Below, piece after piece: positions 30,386 through 39,616 of a stretch of DNA of 39,616 nt. The stretch's first letter is position 1. Every line of letters begins with the position of its first letter. Source of the DNA: Porphyra umbilicalis (taxonomy: Eukaryota > Rhodophyta > Bangiophyceae > Bangiales > Bangiaceae); contig KV919251.1 of assembly GCA_002049455.2 (NCBI GenBank), forward strand, positions 1 to 39,616, written 5' to 3'. Both the position numbers and the translations under genes were made by a program. The notes beneath the pieces are model-generated. The model had not been told where the DNA came from and searched no databases. It saw nothing but the letters and a program-made list of their open reading frames with translations.

Positions 30386-30837
30386 GCATGTCAGACACGG
30401 TCAGACGGAAGCCGTACGTCGCGTTTCCTAGGACATCCCGGTCAGCTGTCTCAGAATGAGGTTGATGCATTCAGACCTCCGGAAAAGTCGATCTGGTCAG
30501 ACGCGTGGACTGTATTTTGTGGTTCAGTCCGGCGATGGCACTCCACGGGACAACCAAGCCACATTCTGTTCGACTGTTCAAGCAGACGCTCGCCACCCAT
30601 CGTCCTGGAGGAGAGGGCTGCCGGACGGCCGGAGGGAGCTGCCGACGGCCGCACCCCTGCTGTCATCGGAGTCACCACCGCGGCGGCCGCACACGCCCGA
30701 CACATCCCCCCCGCGCGCGCGTCGGTGCGCGACCGACAGCAACCAACACCGCCGTCGCGCGATCGGCCGCCGCGCCGATGAGGCGAGCAGCCCCACTCAC
30801 CCCCCCGCGCGGGCGTGTGGGGGCTCCCTACGTCGCC
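30386..30837. other. Intergenic upstream of the next hypothetical gene
   Basis: No gene recognised. It rises in GC content to the right, toward the ATG at 30838. Confidence 0.35.
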
Positions 30838-31536
30838 ATGGTGGCGTCCGTCCGCCTCTATGTCACCTGCACGGACTGCGGCGCCCGACGCCCCTTCCCA
30901 CCGGCGGCCGCACCGCCCGTCGCGCGCGATAATGCGTGGTCCGAGGCGTCGCTGCCCGCCCCCGCGCCGAAGAGGTGGCAGCGTTAACGGCGGCCCTGTC
31001 AGCTGAGGCACCCCCCAACTCCTCGTCCCTGCCACTGTCTGCCGCCGCCGTCACGCCCGCCCTCGCCGCGACTGCGACGGGTGGTGGCTGCGACGGCGGT
31101 GGTGGCGGCGGCGGGCTGTGGTCGATGTCCCCACCGTCGCCACTGCCGCCGCTTGTGGGCGCGCGCACCGCGGCCGACGCGCCGGCGGGGTACGGCGGCG
31201 CGCCGTTCGGCGGCGGACCGCCTGCGGCGGCGGCGGCGGCGCCCAGCGGCCGCGGCCGTGGCGACCGGGACGGGTGCGTTGGCGAGCCGGCGGTGGCGGC
31301 CGGGGGCGGCGGTGCGGGGGAGCGACGGGCCGACGGAGGCGGCCGTGAAGATGGTCTGGGGGGGAGGGGGGCGGGGGGAGACAGCGGCGGCGGCGGCGAC
31401 CCAGACGCGGCAGCGGCTGGGGCGGCAGCCGGAAGGTGTCACGGTGTTGGCTAACCATGGGTCGCTGCTGTACAAGGCAAGTATACGTGATGGACGTGGA
31501 GCGCCGCCAGCCGATTGGCGCGTGTGGGGGAGATAG
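30838..31536 (+). CDS. Hypothetical Gly/Ala-rich protein with N-terminal CxxC motif
   Basis: The ATG at 30838 (gccATGG) begins MVASVRLYVTCTDCGARRPF, a possible zinc-ribbon half. The frame stops at 30985-30987. One extra base in the C-rich run 30955-30964 would instead continue into RAEEVAALTAALSAEAPPNS and a long Gly/Ala-rich stretch. Near 31320-31380 (G runs) the coding signal moves to another frame that contains QPEGVTVLANHGSLLYK and ends at 31536. A further exon may lie at 31712-31777, after the good acceptor TTTTTTTTCTAACAG. The donor (GTATAC at 31481 or GTGTGG at 31522) is unsettled. Function unknown. Confidence 0.45.
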
Positions 31537-31956
31537 CTGAGGTCGCACTGGCTTCCGCGGCGGTCGATGTCGACGGGCTTGGGGCGCGCGGCGTCGAACT
31601 CGGTGCGGGGCGAGACCGACCTTCCCGTCTCTTTTCTTCCAAGACTCGCTCGTGTTGCGCTCGTGTGTGCCTTGATTGTGTGGCCCGTCCGTTCCGTTTT
31701 TTTTCTAACAGGTACTGGAGGTGGCAGGCGTCGAGCGAAAACGTTGGAGGCGGCATGAGTACTGTGCACGCCTGTAGGTGCGGGGGTATTCGTCTGCTTG
31801 TGGCTGGGGGGGGAGGTGCGGCGGTGTCGGCGGCGGCGCGGGCGGCGACGGCGGGGGTGTCGGCGGCGGCGCGGGCGGCGGCGGCGGCGGTGCTTGTTGG
31901 CAGAGGCTTGTTTGCCGAGGACGTGCGGCCACGCGAGGGGGTGGGTCGCGTGGGCT

Positions 31957-32416
31957 GCGCAGCGGGCCCAAAACCGTCGTCAAGAGCACGTCTGCTTTTG
32001 GGTGTTTTGGGACGAACAGATAATCTGCAAACCGCCCTAGGGCTCTGTCAAGGCTGCTTTTTTCCAGAATGGGCGCCAAATTTATCTGTTCGCCGGGATA
32101 GATGCATCTCCACTCGGAAAAAGAGAGACACAGCACAAAACGTATACACTTCACCCTTCCAGAAAGAGAGAGAGACGGAGAAGCATCTATGGCCCTGCTA
32201 GCAGGCGCAATGTGTGGAGTGAGGAACGATTCCTGTTCTCACAAACACAAATATGCAAGGACCTCGCATGGGATGGGCTTTGAGAGCCTGTCAAGGGGGG
32301 TCGATCTGTTTTTTGCACAGGAATTCTGTTTCATCAAACAGGAACACGGGCCTCCGAGATGCTCGAAACAGGCAAAAACAGACGTGCTTTTGACGACGGT
32401 TCTGGGCCCGCTGCGC
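31957..32416. mobile_element. 460-bp foldback element, ~50-bp inverted ends
   Basis: The left end GCGCAGCGGGCCCAAAACCG continues TCGTCAAGAGCACGTCTGC. The inverted right end carries the same sequence with about seven mismatches. No coding capacity. Target duplication not identified. Confidence 0.75.
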
Positions 32417-32628
32417 TGGTCGTCGGCGGCTGCTTCGCATGCTGTGCGCAAGTCCAGGGTATTTCCGAAAACTCGTCTCCAGTTTGGGCCAGGGTATTTG
32501 CACGAACGTGCCTTCAGTTTAAACCGATTTCGATATACCGGCTGCACAGCCCTACACTTGAGGCTCCCGTCCCCGTTAAGCAGGTCACCGCCGGCATGGG
32601 TGGGGGTGCCGGCACCCCTCGCCACGCC

Positions 32629-34181
32629 TAAAGGTCGATTCCACGCATTAAGGCGCATGAAGAAATATTTGTCCCTGCTGTTCCAGGCATTGTTTGGCCA
32701 TGAGAAGCAACAGAACTGGTCTCTGTGGCATGGGTACTCAGAGAAAAAAAAGAGGTGCTCAAAGGGTCCTGTAGAGCTGAGATACGCCTCGGTGTTTCTC
32801 TGTGCCTCGAGAATCTCCCCGTTTTCTCCGTCTCTGCCGATCCGGAACGGATCCTGACCAATTTGGGATACTGACACCGAATTAGTGTACTTGGATTAGC
32901 GGTGCTCTTTGAGTCGCTGTCCAGATCTTGTGCCTGGAACTCGTCTGTCTCGCGATGGAAACGAGTCCGTTCTCTTCGTGGCTGCCGGCCACAGATTGAC
33001 GCCCGGCGTGCCTCCCTCCCCCTCCTGTATTTCGTTACGACTGGCGCCACCGGACCCACGAATCCGCATCCGGGGCCCGCCTCTGATGCAATGCTGTGGT
33101 GACGCTGGGGGGGGGGGGGGGGGGGGTTTGACGGTGGCCAGGCTGCGCGAGCAGCGGCGTGCCGTTCCCCCCTCCCCCCCCCCACCCCCCCGCACCCCCC
33201 ACTTATGTATCCAGCCCATTTTTCACTCGCCTGGGACCCCACCAGGCAGGTGTCCCCAGAACCGCCAACGGACAGGACAATCTGACGTTCTACGAGCCCT
33301 TCTGGCGGGCGGGACGCTTCCACCCAGAGCCCTGCAATCGCGTGTCAACTGCCTCCTCCGGGCTTGGGCAGGCGCAATCCGCCGCACGCGTCGCACGAAC
33401 AAAACCATCTGTGAGCTCCCGCACGACGCGCGCGCGCGCGGTAGCAGTCATACCGCGAACTTCAGCCGCGCCGACTCAGGCGGCTGCGGCCGCCGTCACG
33501 CCATGGGCGGCCGCCACCATACCACGAGCAGAGCGGCGCACGCGGGGAGCCATGTCGGTGGGCAGTGACCCGGTGCGTGAGCCGCGGCAGCGTGCGCCCG
33601 CCAAGCCAGGCGAGAAGCGCCGTACGTCAGTCGGCCTGCTCGGATCAAAAAGGCGCCACGTTCGACTGAGTGGGACTGGAATCCGCCCTCGGATCAAAAA
33701 AAGGGCGCCACCCGACACACGAGCAAAGAATACTGCCGGACTTGTAGCCCCCCTATCCAATTTCCGATTAATCCGATATGGCATCGCATGGAAATACGCT
33801 TTTTCTCGGCTGGCTACGAGCATCACCAGCCCCCCACCACCACGGCCCATGCGCTCCAACGGCCACGAATGTCGTCCACATATCCCCGCAGTACCTATGA
33901 AACGCATTTTGTCGCCAGGCCACGTCGAGTTACAGCCTGCAGCGTCACCAGCGGGCACCTTATTGCAGAAAATGCCGTTTATTACTACGGTGGGATGCAA
34001 GAAAAAACCTCTATCTCCCCAGCCGATTGTCGTAGCCGCCTGAAAGTGTGCCATAAAAAAGCTGATGAAGTACGCTCCAGGATGCGTCCATGATGAGCAA
34101 AAACGCTTGAGCCATTGCTGAGTTCTGGGGGCCGCAATATGGGTGGCGCCCATGCGCCTTAATGCGTGGAATCGACCTTTA
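32629..34181. mobile_element. 1.55-kb element with perfect 28-bp TIRs and TA flanks
   Basis: AAGGTCGATTCCACGCATTA, continuing AGGCGCAT, starts at 32631 and its exact complement ends at 34179. TA lies outside both ends. The perfect identity suggests recent movement. Internally, a minus frame (34153-33476, 225 residues, starting right at the TIR) has a coding-like first ~130 residues (WGDRGFFLHPTVVINGIFC), but I see no DDE motif. An 18-G run interrupts at ~33108. Confidence 0.85.
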
Positions 34182-35109
34182 GTTAAGACCCCCCTGAGCG
34201 GCTCTTTTGGATTATGGCCATCTCATTGGGTCAGGTTTCAAATGGAGAAGTTCTATTGGCTGCAAAGACCGCTGTCGGCCAAAGCCGATCATACAGCTCT
34301 TTCTCTGGCGGAATAGCTGTCGGAGCCAATGAACGTGCGGCACAAGAACGAGAGACATTCGCGGCCTGAAACCCGCTTCTGATTGTTTCACCTGAAGGAC
34401 CAATGAGAGCGCAACAAACGAACAAGGCACTTCTGTTGCATGAAGTGACTGCTGAATGATCTTGATCGTAATCACACGGTCAGTGCTCGTGGGGAGTGGT
34501 TGGCTTCACTGTCGTTTTCTGACCAAGGTAGTATCGGTTGCATGGGGACTCTTCACACTGTTCGAACCGGCTCTGAGTGGGGATCACAGCCGTGTGCTCA
34601 GACGCAGGGGAACATGTGTTCTCGTCAAACGCCCCACGGGTAATTGACAACGTGCACAAGTGGCTCAGAGCACTCCTACTGTCCTCTGCCACCGGACAAC
34701 CTGGCTCATGAGCACCGTCGCTGCACCAGGGTGTTGGGCCAACCAGGTATCACGTCCTTGCAGGTGTGTGCGAGGAGGGGGTGGTGGGAGGGCGACCATG
34801 CGGTGGCAGACATGACGAAGGACCCCGAATGCGGCGATCTTGCAACAGGTCGGCGTGCCGGCGAGCAAGACGACTTCGCAATTTGTCACTTCCACCTCGA
34901 GTGGCCGTGACAGCCTCCCAGGCGCGCACAGGATTCGCAGGGCTTGGATACAATTTGTGTAAAGATGCTACAGCTTTCAAATCCAAAAGAGCCACCTTAA
35001 CTAGGCGTGTCGCCAGCCGGCGCGACCGCAGCGGCCGCCAGTTGCTGCGCGGCGGCGGCGCCTCCATCCCCCCCCCCCCCCTCCCCCCCCCCCCCCCACG
35101 GCGGGCACC
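34182..35109. other. Intergenic upstream of the SET gene
   Basis: No gene seen. Several CCAAT motifs in both orientations lie at 34245-34410, possibly promoter-related. The end is a C-rich leader with long C runs (35070-35098) before GCACCATG at 35107. Confidence 0.35.
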
Positions 35110-36760
35110 ATGCCCCCCCCCCCCCCCTCTGCGCCGCCTACACCGACTGGCTAGCAGCGACGGGGGTGGGGTGGTCCACCCCCGGCGTCGCCCTCGCGGC
35201 CGACGGCGCCGGCGGCGTTGGCGTTGTGGCGACCGCCGCCCTCGCCGCCGGCACGCCCCTCCTCTCCGTGCCGCGGCGGGCGTGGCTCGAGCCGCCCCCA
35301 CCCCCCCCCGCCCCCCCCGCGGCCCCCCCCACCGGCGCCCCGTGCGGGCGCCCACGAGGCGCCGCGTCGCCCGCCGCCGCACCGCCCGCCGCACCGCCCG
35401 CCATTGCCGACGTGGCGGCCTTGGCGGCGGCGCTGCTCGACGCGGCGGCCGACGGGTCCCACCCCTCCCACCCGTGGGCGGCCGCCCTCGCCGCCGCCCC
35501 CGTGCCCGACCTCCTCGGCGACTGGTCGGCCGCGCAAGCCGCCCGCCTCGGCTACCCGCACGCCACCGCCGCCGCCGCCGACGCGCGCCGCCGCGCCGCC
35601 GCCGTCGCCGCCGCCCTCGCCGCCGCCCGCCCGCCTGCGGCGGGGCGCGCCACGGCGGGCGGCGGCGGCGGTGGCGGCGGCGGCGGCAGCGGCGGCGGCG
35701 GCGGGGGGGGGGGGGGGGGCGACGCGCTGGGCGACCGCCGCCGCCACGTCGCGGTCGATGGGCGTCCCGTGGGGCGGCGGCGGCGGCGTCCTCGTGCCGC
35801 TGGCGGATTGGTTCAACCACGCAGACGACGCGGGGGGGGCGGCGGGGGCGGCGGGGGGCGCCGCCGCCGCCGCGGCGGCGGTCGTGCCCGTGCCGCCGGC
35901 CGCGCCGGGCGACCCGTACGCGTTTGTCGTCGCGCGCGACGTGGTGCGGGGGGAGCCCCTGTGTGTGGCGTATGGGGCCCTGGGGGGGCTCGCAAGCCTC
36001 ACGTGGTACGGCTTTGTGGTGGGGCGGGGGGGGGGGAGCGCCTGGGACACCCTGCCCCTGCCGCTGCCGCCGCCGCCACCGCCGGGGGGGGGGAGGGGGA
36101 CGGGCCCGCCGCCGACGGGGGGGGGGGGCGCCGCACCCGCCACTGGCGGCGGCGGTGCGGTCCGACCGACGGCGGGGGCGCGCCGCGCGTGGCGGTGGCG
36201 GCGCTCGACGGCGCGGCGGCGGCGGCGGCGGCGAGCGCGCGGCAACAAACGGGACCCCCGCCGCCGGCGCGGTCCGCAGCCCGGCGGCGCGGCCGGGGAC
36301 GCCAACCCGGCGGCCGGCGGTCCCCCCCGGCGACGTGGCCGCCACCGCCGACGGGGAGTTGACCTACGCCGCCACGGCGGGCGCGGCGACGCGCCTCATG
36401 ACGGCCGCCGAAGTTGCGGGCGGCCTCGGCTGGCGCCCCGCCGCGGGCGTCCCCGTCTCCCCCGCCACCGACGCGGCGGTGCGGCGGTGGTTTGCGGCCG
36501 CCCTCGGCGGCGCGCGGCGGCGCGCGGCGGCCGTTGCGGCCGCCGCCGACGGCGCGGCGGCGGCCGAGGCGGCGGCGGCGGCGGCGGCGGGGGGGGGGGG
36601 GGGGGGACGCCGACGCCGTCGCCCGCGACGGGCGGCGGCGGGTGGCGGCGGGGGAGTGGCGGGCGGCCGCCGACGCGCTCGTCGCGCGCGCGCTCGGGCG
36701 GTTGGGGGAGGAGGGGCGGGCGGCCGACGCCGCGGCGCAAGGGGGGGGGGGGGGGGGGGG
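35110..36760 (+). CDS. SET-domain protein methyltransferase (SETD3/Rubisco-LSMT-like), multiple frame breaks
   Basis: The start is probably the ATG at 35110. One more C in the following run gives MPPPPP then LCAAYTDWLAATGVGW, the usual opening of this family. Next come VGVVATAALAAGTPLLSVPR, the insert region (DLLGDWSAAQAARLGY), and after a G run at ~35702-35720 the SET core in a shifted frame: TRWATAAATSRSM, VLVPLADWFNHADD (the Asn-His motif) and VRGEPLCVAYGALG...WYGFVV. Further coding blocks occur in shifted frames (VAVAALDGAAAAA, ~36185; ELTYAATAGAATRLM, ~36355; VARDGRRRVAAGEWRAAADA, ~36620), resembling the helical C-terminal substrate domain. Enzymes of this type transfer methyl from SAM to protein lysine or histidine. 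Glycine-rich inserts are long. The 3' end is unclear. Confidence 0.75.
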
Positions 36761-37562
36761 GGCGCCGCCACGTGCGGCCCTGGCCGCGTGTGACGGCCGC
36801 GGCGGCGGGGTGGGGCGGCTGCGCCAGCGGGCCGGCGGCGCGCGTGGCGGGCCGGCGGCGGGGGGGGGCGGCGGCGCGGGTCGGCGCCCGCCTCCCCGTG
36901 GTCGCCCCACCCACCCGCCGCCATTGGGCGGGCGCCCCGCGTGGGCGGCGCGGGACGGACGGCGCAGACCCCGTCGACGCTGCCGTGCGGCCGCAGGGAG
37001 ACGGGGCTGTGGGGGCTGTGGCGCGGCCACCGCCGGCCCTGCGCCGACCCGTCGCCGGCGGGGCGACCCCGACCCGCGACGCCGTGCGAGTGGTGGGTGC
37101 AAGAAACGGTCTGCGCTACTGGTACACGCGCGTGCTCCCGCACGGCGGGCGCTGCCACAGGGGGGTGGCCATCGCACCGTGCCCGCGTGCGGGGGCGCGC
37201 CGGGCGCTGGGGGGGGGGCGGGAAAAGCCCGCCCCACCCCGTCTGGCCCCACCCCGCCCGTCACCGCCCGCCACCTGCCCCCGTCGGGCGGGTGCGTCGG
37301 CGGGTGCATCCCCCCCCCCCCCCCACACCCGCCAGGCGCCACCGGGCGGTTGGCCGCCCCGCCGCCCCCACCGCCGGTGGTGCGGCGCCACGCGGCGCGG
37401 TCGCCCCCCCCCCCTCCTCCCCCCTTCAAAAATCATGGGCGACGCCCGCGAGCGGCGAGCGGTACGCCCCCCCCCCCCCCCACCCCCCCCCCGCCTCAAT
37501 CGCCAGGTGCCGCGACGAGTCGCCGCTCGCCCCCATTAGCGCGTCGAGGCCTTCCCCCCCCC
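36761..37562. other. GC-extreme spacer, convergent gene ends
   Basis: It contains long C and G runs, and open frames in every frame without a domain. It may hold the true 3' end of the SET gene. The minus-strand gene ends at 37563. Confidence 0.35.
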
Positions 37563-39616
37563 CTACGCTCTGGCGGCGCCAGCCGCCGCGCCCCCCCCCC
37601 CCCCCCCCCCCGGCGGCGCGCGCGCGCCCGCGCGCAACGCAAACGCAACCACACTGTCGGGCGGGAGGCCATTGGCGGCAGCGGCACCGCCGCCGCCGCT
37701 GCCGTCGCCGTCACCGCCACGGCGGCGGGTACCCCACCACAGGCGGCGCCAGCCGCCCCCCCGCCCCGCCGGGGACGCGCGGGAGCGGAGTTTCCCCTCG
37801 TCGGCAGTGAGTTTGCGCCGCCGCCGGCTGCCGGGCGTCGGTGGCAGCGGCGGCCCGTCGGCGGTCGGCGCCACCGCAAACAGCGCATCGTCGTAAAAGG
37901 AGCCCGGGCGGGTGGCGGGCGGGCGGCCGCCGCCGCCGCCGCCGCCGCCGCCACCGCTGCCGCCGCCGCCGCTGCCGCCGCCCGCCTCCCGGTCGGTGGC
38001 GCGGCGGCCGCCACCGCCGCGGTGGGGGGGAGAAAAGGTGAGGGCGCGCGGCGCGGGGGAGCGGCGCCCGTCGGCCGTGGCGGGCGTGGAGGAGCTGCGC
38101 CGGTGGGGCGTCGGCCGCCCGACGCTGCTGCCGCGGCGGGCGGCGGCCATGGCCAGCTGTCGGCTGCTCGGCGCCATTGGCACGGCGGCGCCAAAGACCG
38201 TGTCGACCGGTGGAGCGGCCGCCGGCGCCGGCGCGGCCGCCACAGGTGTCGTGGCGCCCGCCACAGAGGTGGCCGACGACGCACCGTCGGCCGCGGGCGG
38301 CGGCAGCGGTGGCGCCAGTGCGGGCGGCAGCGCCAGTGAGCGGGGCGGCGATGCGGGCCTCCGATCGGCCGTCGGCAGCTCGTCAGCCTCCCCCAACTCC
38401 CACGTGACGGAGCGGCGGCCGCGACGCGGCCGCACCACCCGCGGGCTGCCCCCCGTCGCCAGCGACAGGGACGGTGGTGGCAGCCGCGGGGCCGTGTCAG
38501 ACGGCGGCGGGGTCCCCTCGCCCGCCCCACCCGTCGGCGCCTCGACGCACGCGGCAATCGCCGCGGCAACGACCGCCGCCTCGTCGGCCCCGTCCGACAG
38601 CCGCCGGTCGGCCGCCACCGCTGCGCGGGCAGGGCGCGGCGCCCGCAGCGGCTGCGCCGTCGCCACGCCGGGCGTAGCACCGTGCACGCCTAGCGGGGCG
38701 CCCGGCGCGGGGGTGTGGCCGTCCCCCCCCCCCTCCTTTTCGCCGTCGCCCCCCCCTCGGCCGGTGGGCGGCGCGCCGCGGGGCTCGTACAGAAACGCGC
38801 CCCTGTCGAAGCTAAAGCAGCTGACGCTACTCCCCGACGAGCCCGACACGGGCGGCGACGCTTCCGTCACCGCCGCCACCGCCGCCGCGGCGGCTGCTAG
38901 CAACCCCGTCGACGCGGACGGCGGCGGCGCCGCCAGCGTGGCCGCCAGCCGGCCCCGCGCGCCGCCCGCCGCTGACGATGCCGAGGCGGCGCGTAGCAAC
39001 TCCATCCGCACCGCCACGCCGCGCTGGCGCGCCGTGACGGGCGTGCCAGACGGGCGGGTGGGGGGGCCGCCGCCACCGACGGGCGGCAACGGTGACGGCC
39101 TGCGGTCGGGCGTCGCCGCCGCCGCCGCCGCCGCCAGTGGCGACGCTGCCCCGGTGGCGGCGCGCGGCGGCTGCGGGAGCGGCGCCCGCGGCGGCACGTT
39201 GGTGCTGCCGTCGGCGTTGCCGCCGCCAACCGCGAGCGATGCCGGTAGCAACACCAGCGGGGGCGGCGGTGCCGCTGCGTCGGCAGACGCGCCGCTACCG
39301 CCACCGTCCGTGACCGTCGACGCGGTGGCGGGCCACGAGACGGGCGACAGCCGCAGCGTCGCCGACGGCCGCGGCGCTGGGGGCGTCTCGCGCGACGGCG
39401 GCGTGGGCGCCGGGGAGGCCATGCCGCCGCTCCCCGCTGCCGTCACCGCCGCCGCCGGGGTGGCCCCACCGCCGTCAGTGCCCGCCGCCGCCGCCGCCGA
39501 CGGCCGCGTGTCTGCCAACGGGGCCGCCGCAGCCACCGCCGCTGCCACCTCCGCCGGCCGCCGAGGCGTCGGCCGCCGCAGCGCCGGCCCGACGCGGGGT
39601 GTGGCCACCCCCACGG
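37563..39616 (-). CDS. Disordered Ala/Pro/Ser-rich protein (5' end beyond window)
   Basis: One minus-strand frame of 683 codons stays open to the right edge and stops at 37563-37565. It is the only long frame here that is not just Arg/Pro. It contains conserved-looking islands: SVSCFSFDRGAFLYEP, RRGRRSVTWELGEADELP, RRSSSTPATADGRRSPAPRA and PGSFYDDALFAVAPTADG. Several RRxS and SP/TP sites suggest a phosphorylated, intrinsically disordered scaffold or regulator; that is inference. No folded domain seen. An internal ATG at 39422 could be the start, but the frame is open upstream, so I treat it as 5' partial. Confidence 0.65.
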   Translation of the reverse strand, partial: VGVATPRVGPALRRPTPRRPAEVAAAVAAAAPLADTRPSAAAAAGTDGGGATPAAAVTAAGSGGMASPAPTPPSRETPPAPRPSATLRLSPVSWPATASTVTDGGGSGASADAAAPPPPLVLLPASLAVGGGNADGSTNVPPRAPLPQPPRAATGAASPLAAAAAAATPDRRPSPLPPVGGGGPPTRPSGTPVTARQRGVAVRMELLRAASASSAAGGARGRLAATLAAPPPSASTGLLAAAAAAVAAVTEASPPVSGSSGSSVSCFSFDRGAFLYEPRGAPPTGRGGGDGEKEGGGDGHTPAPGAPLGVHGATPGVATAQPLRAPRPARAAVAADRRLSDGADEAAVVAAAIAACVEAPTGGAGEGTPPPSDTAPRLPPPSLSLATGGSPRVVRPRRGRRSVTWELGEADELPTADRRPASPPRSLALPPALAPPLPPPAADGASSATSVAGATTPVAAAPAPAAAPPVDTVFGAAVPMAPSSRQLAMAAARRGSSVGRPTPHRRSSSTPATADGRRSPAPRALTFSPPHRGGGGRRATDREAGGGSGGGGSGGGGGGGGGGRPPATRPGSFYDDALFAVAPTADGPPLPPTPGSRRRRKLTADEGKLRSRASPAGRGGGWRRLWWGTRRRGGDGDGSGGGGAAAANGLPPDSVVAFALRAGARAPPGGGGGGGAAAGAARA

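Noticed and set aside
35007..35109. Upstream non-ATG extension of the SET protein
   Set aside because: It begins at GTG, is Ala/Pro-only, and the family's usual opening starts right after the ATG at 35110.
36364..37429. Long minus-strand ORFs across the SET gene 3' region
   Set aside because: Arg/Pro/Ala-only composition without islands of conservation; antisense of SET coding blocks.

Overview
The window looks like nuclear DNA of a very GC-rich, intron-poor photosynthetic eukaryote. My best inference is a bangiophyte red alga of the Porphyra/Pyropia kind. The support is: a class II lysyl-tRNA synthetase with an organelle-targeting leader, a SET protein of the SETD3/Rubisco-methyltransferase type, a spliceosomal-type GT-AG intron in a secreted-protein gene, a tRNA gene interrupted in the D-loop (ectopic tRNA introns are known from the red alga Cyanidioschyzon merolae), Ala/Gly/Pro-rich coding sequence, and dense DNA transposons. 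No database search was possible, so the species assignment is inference.

Layout. 0-14.5 kb is mostly host genes on the + strand: a protein ending in two C2H2 zinc fingers (562-2966), an ankyrin-repeat protein with an acidic tail and SUMO-interacting-like motifs (4925-~7667), an organellar lysyl-tRNA synthetase (8461-10193), a two-exon secreted Cys-rich protein (12321-13561) and an orphan coding tail ending at 14464. The spacers hold small inverted-repeat elements. 14.8-34.2 kb is an accessory, lower-GC transposon-rich block. It has a family of ~0.9 kb hairpin-bearing elements with GGCCC termini and TCA target duplications (three copies, one nested in another, one inside a gene), a tRNA-Asp gene, an IS630/Tc1-mariner-like transposase (18573-19583), a four-exon zinc-cluster gene broken by one hairpin element (22649-20161, minus), a 4.8 kb CACTA-type element with transposase and second gene (23689-28485), and several TIR elements, including one with a 36-bp minisatellite. 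From 34.2 kb the sequence returns to GC-rich host genes: a SET-domain methyltransferase (35110-~36760, +) and a disordered protein running off the right edge (39616-37563, minus).

Most host ORFs change frame at long C or G runs, and nearly all shifts fit one missing base. Systematic homopolymer under-calling in the assembly is therefore more likely than wholesale gene decay. CDS spans given here run across those breaks.

Most novel items: (1) a 901-bp hairpin element whose removal with one TCA copy restores an uninterrupted 389-codon gene; (2) the hairpin element family itself; (3) tRNA-Asp with a ~27-nt D-loop intron; (4) a possible two-gene Tc1/mariner-like element sharing termini with the short MITEs.
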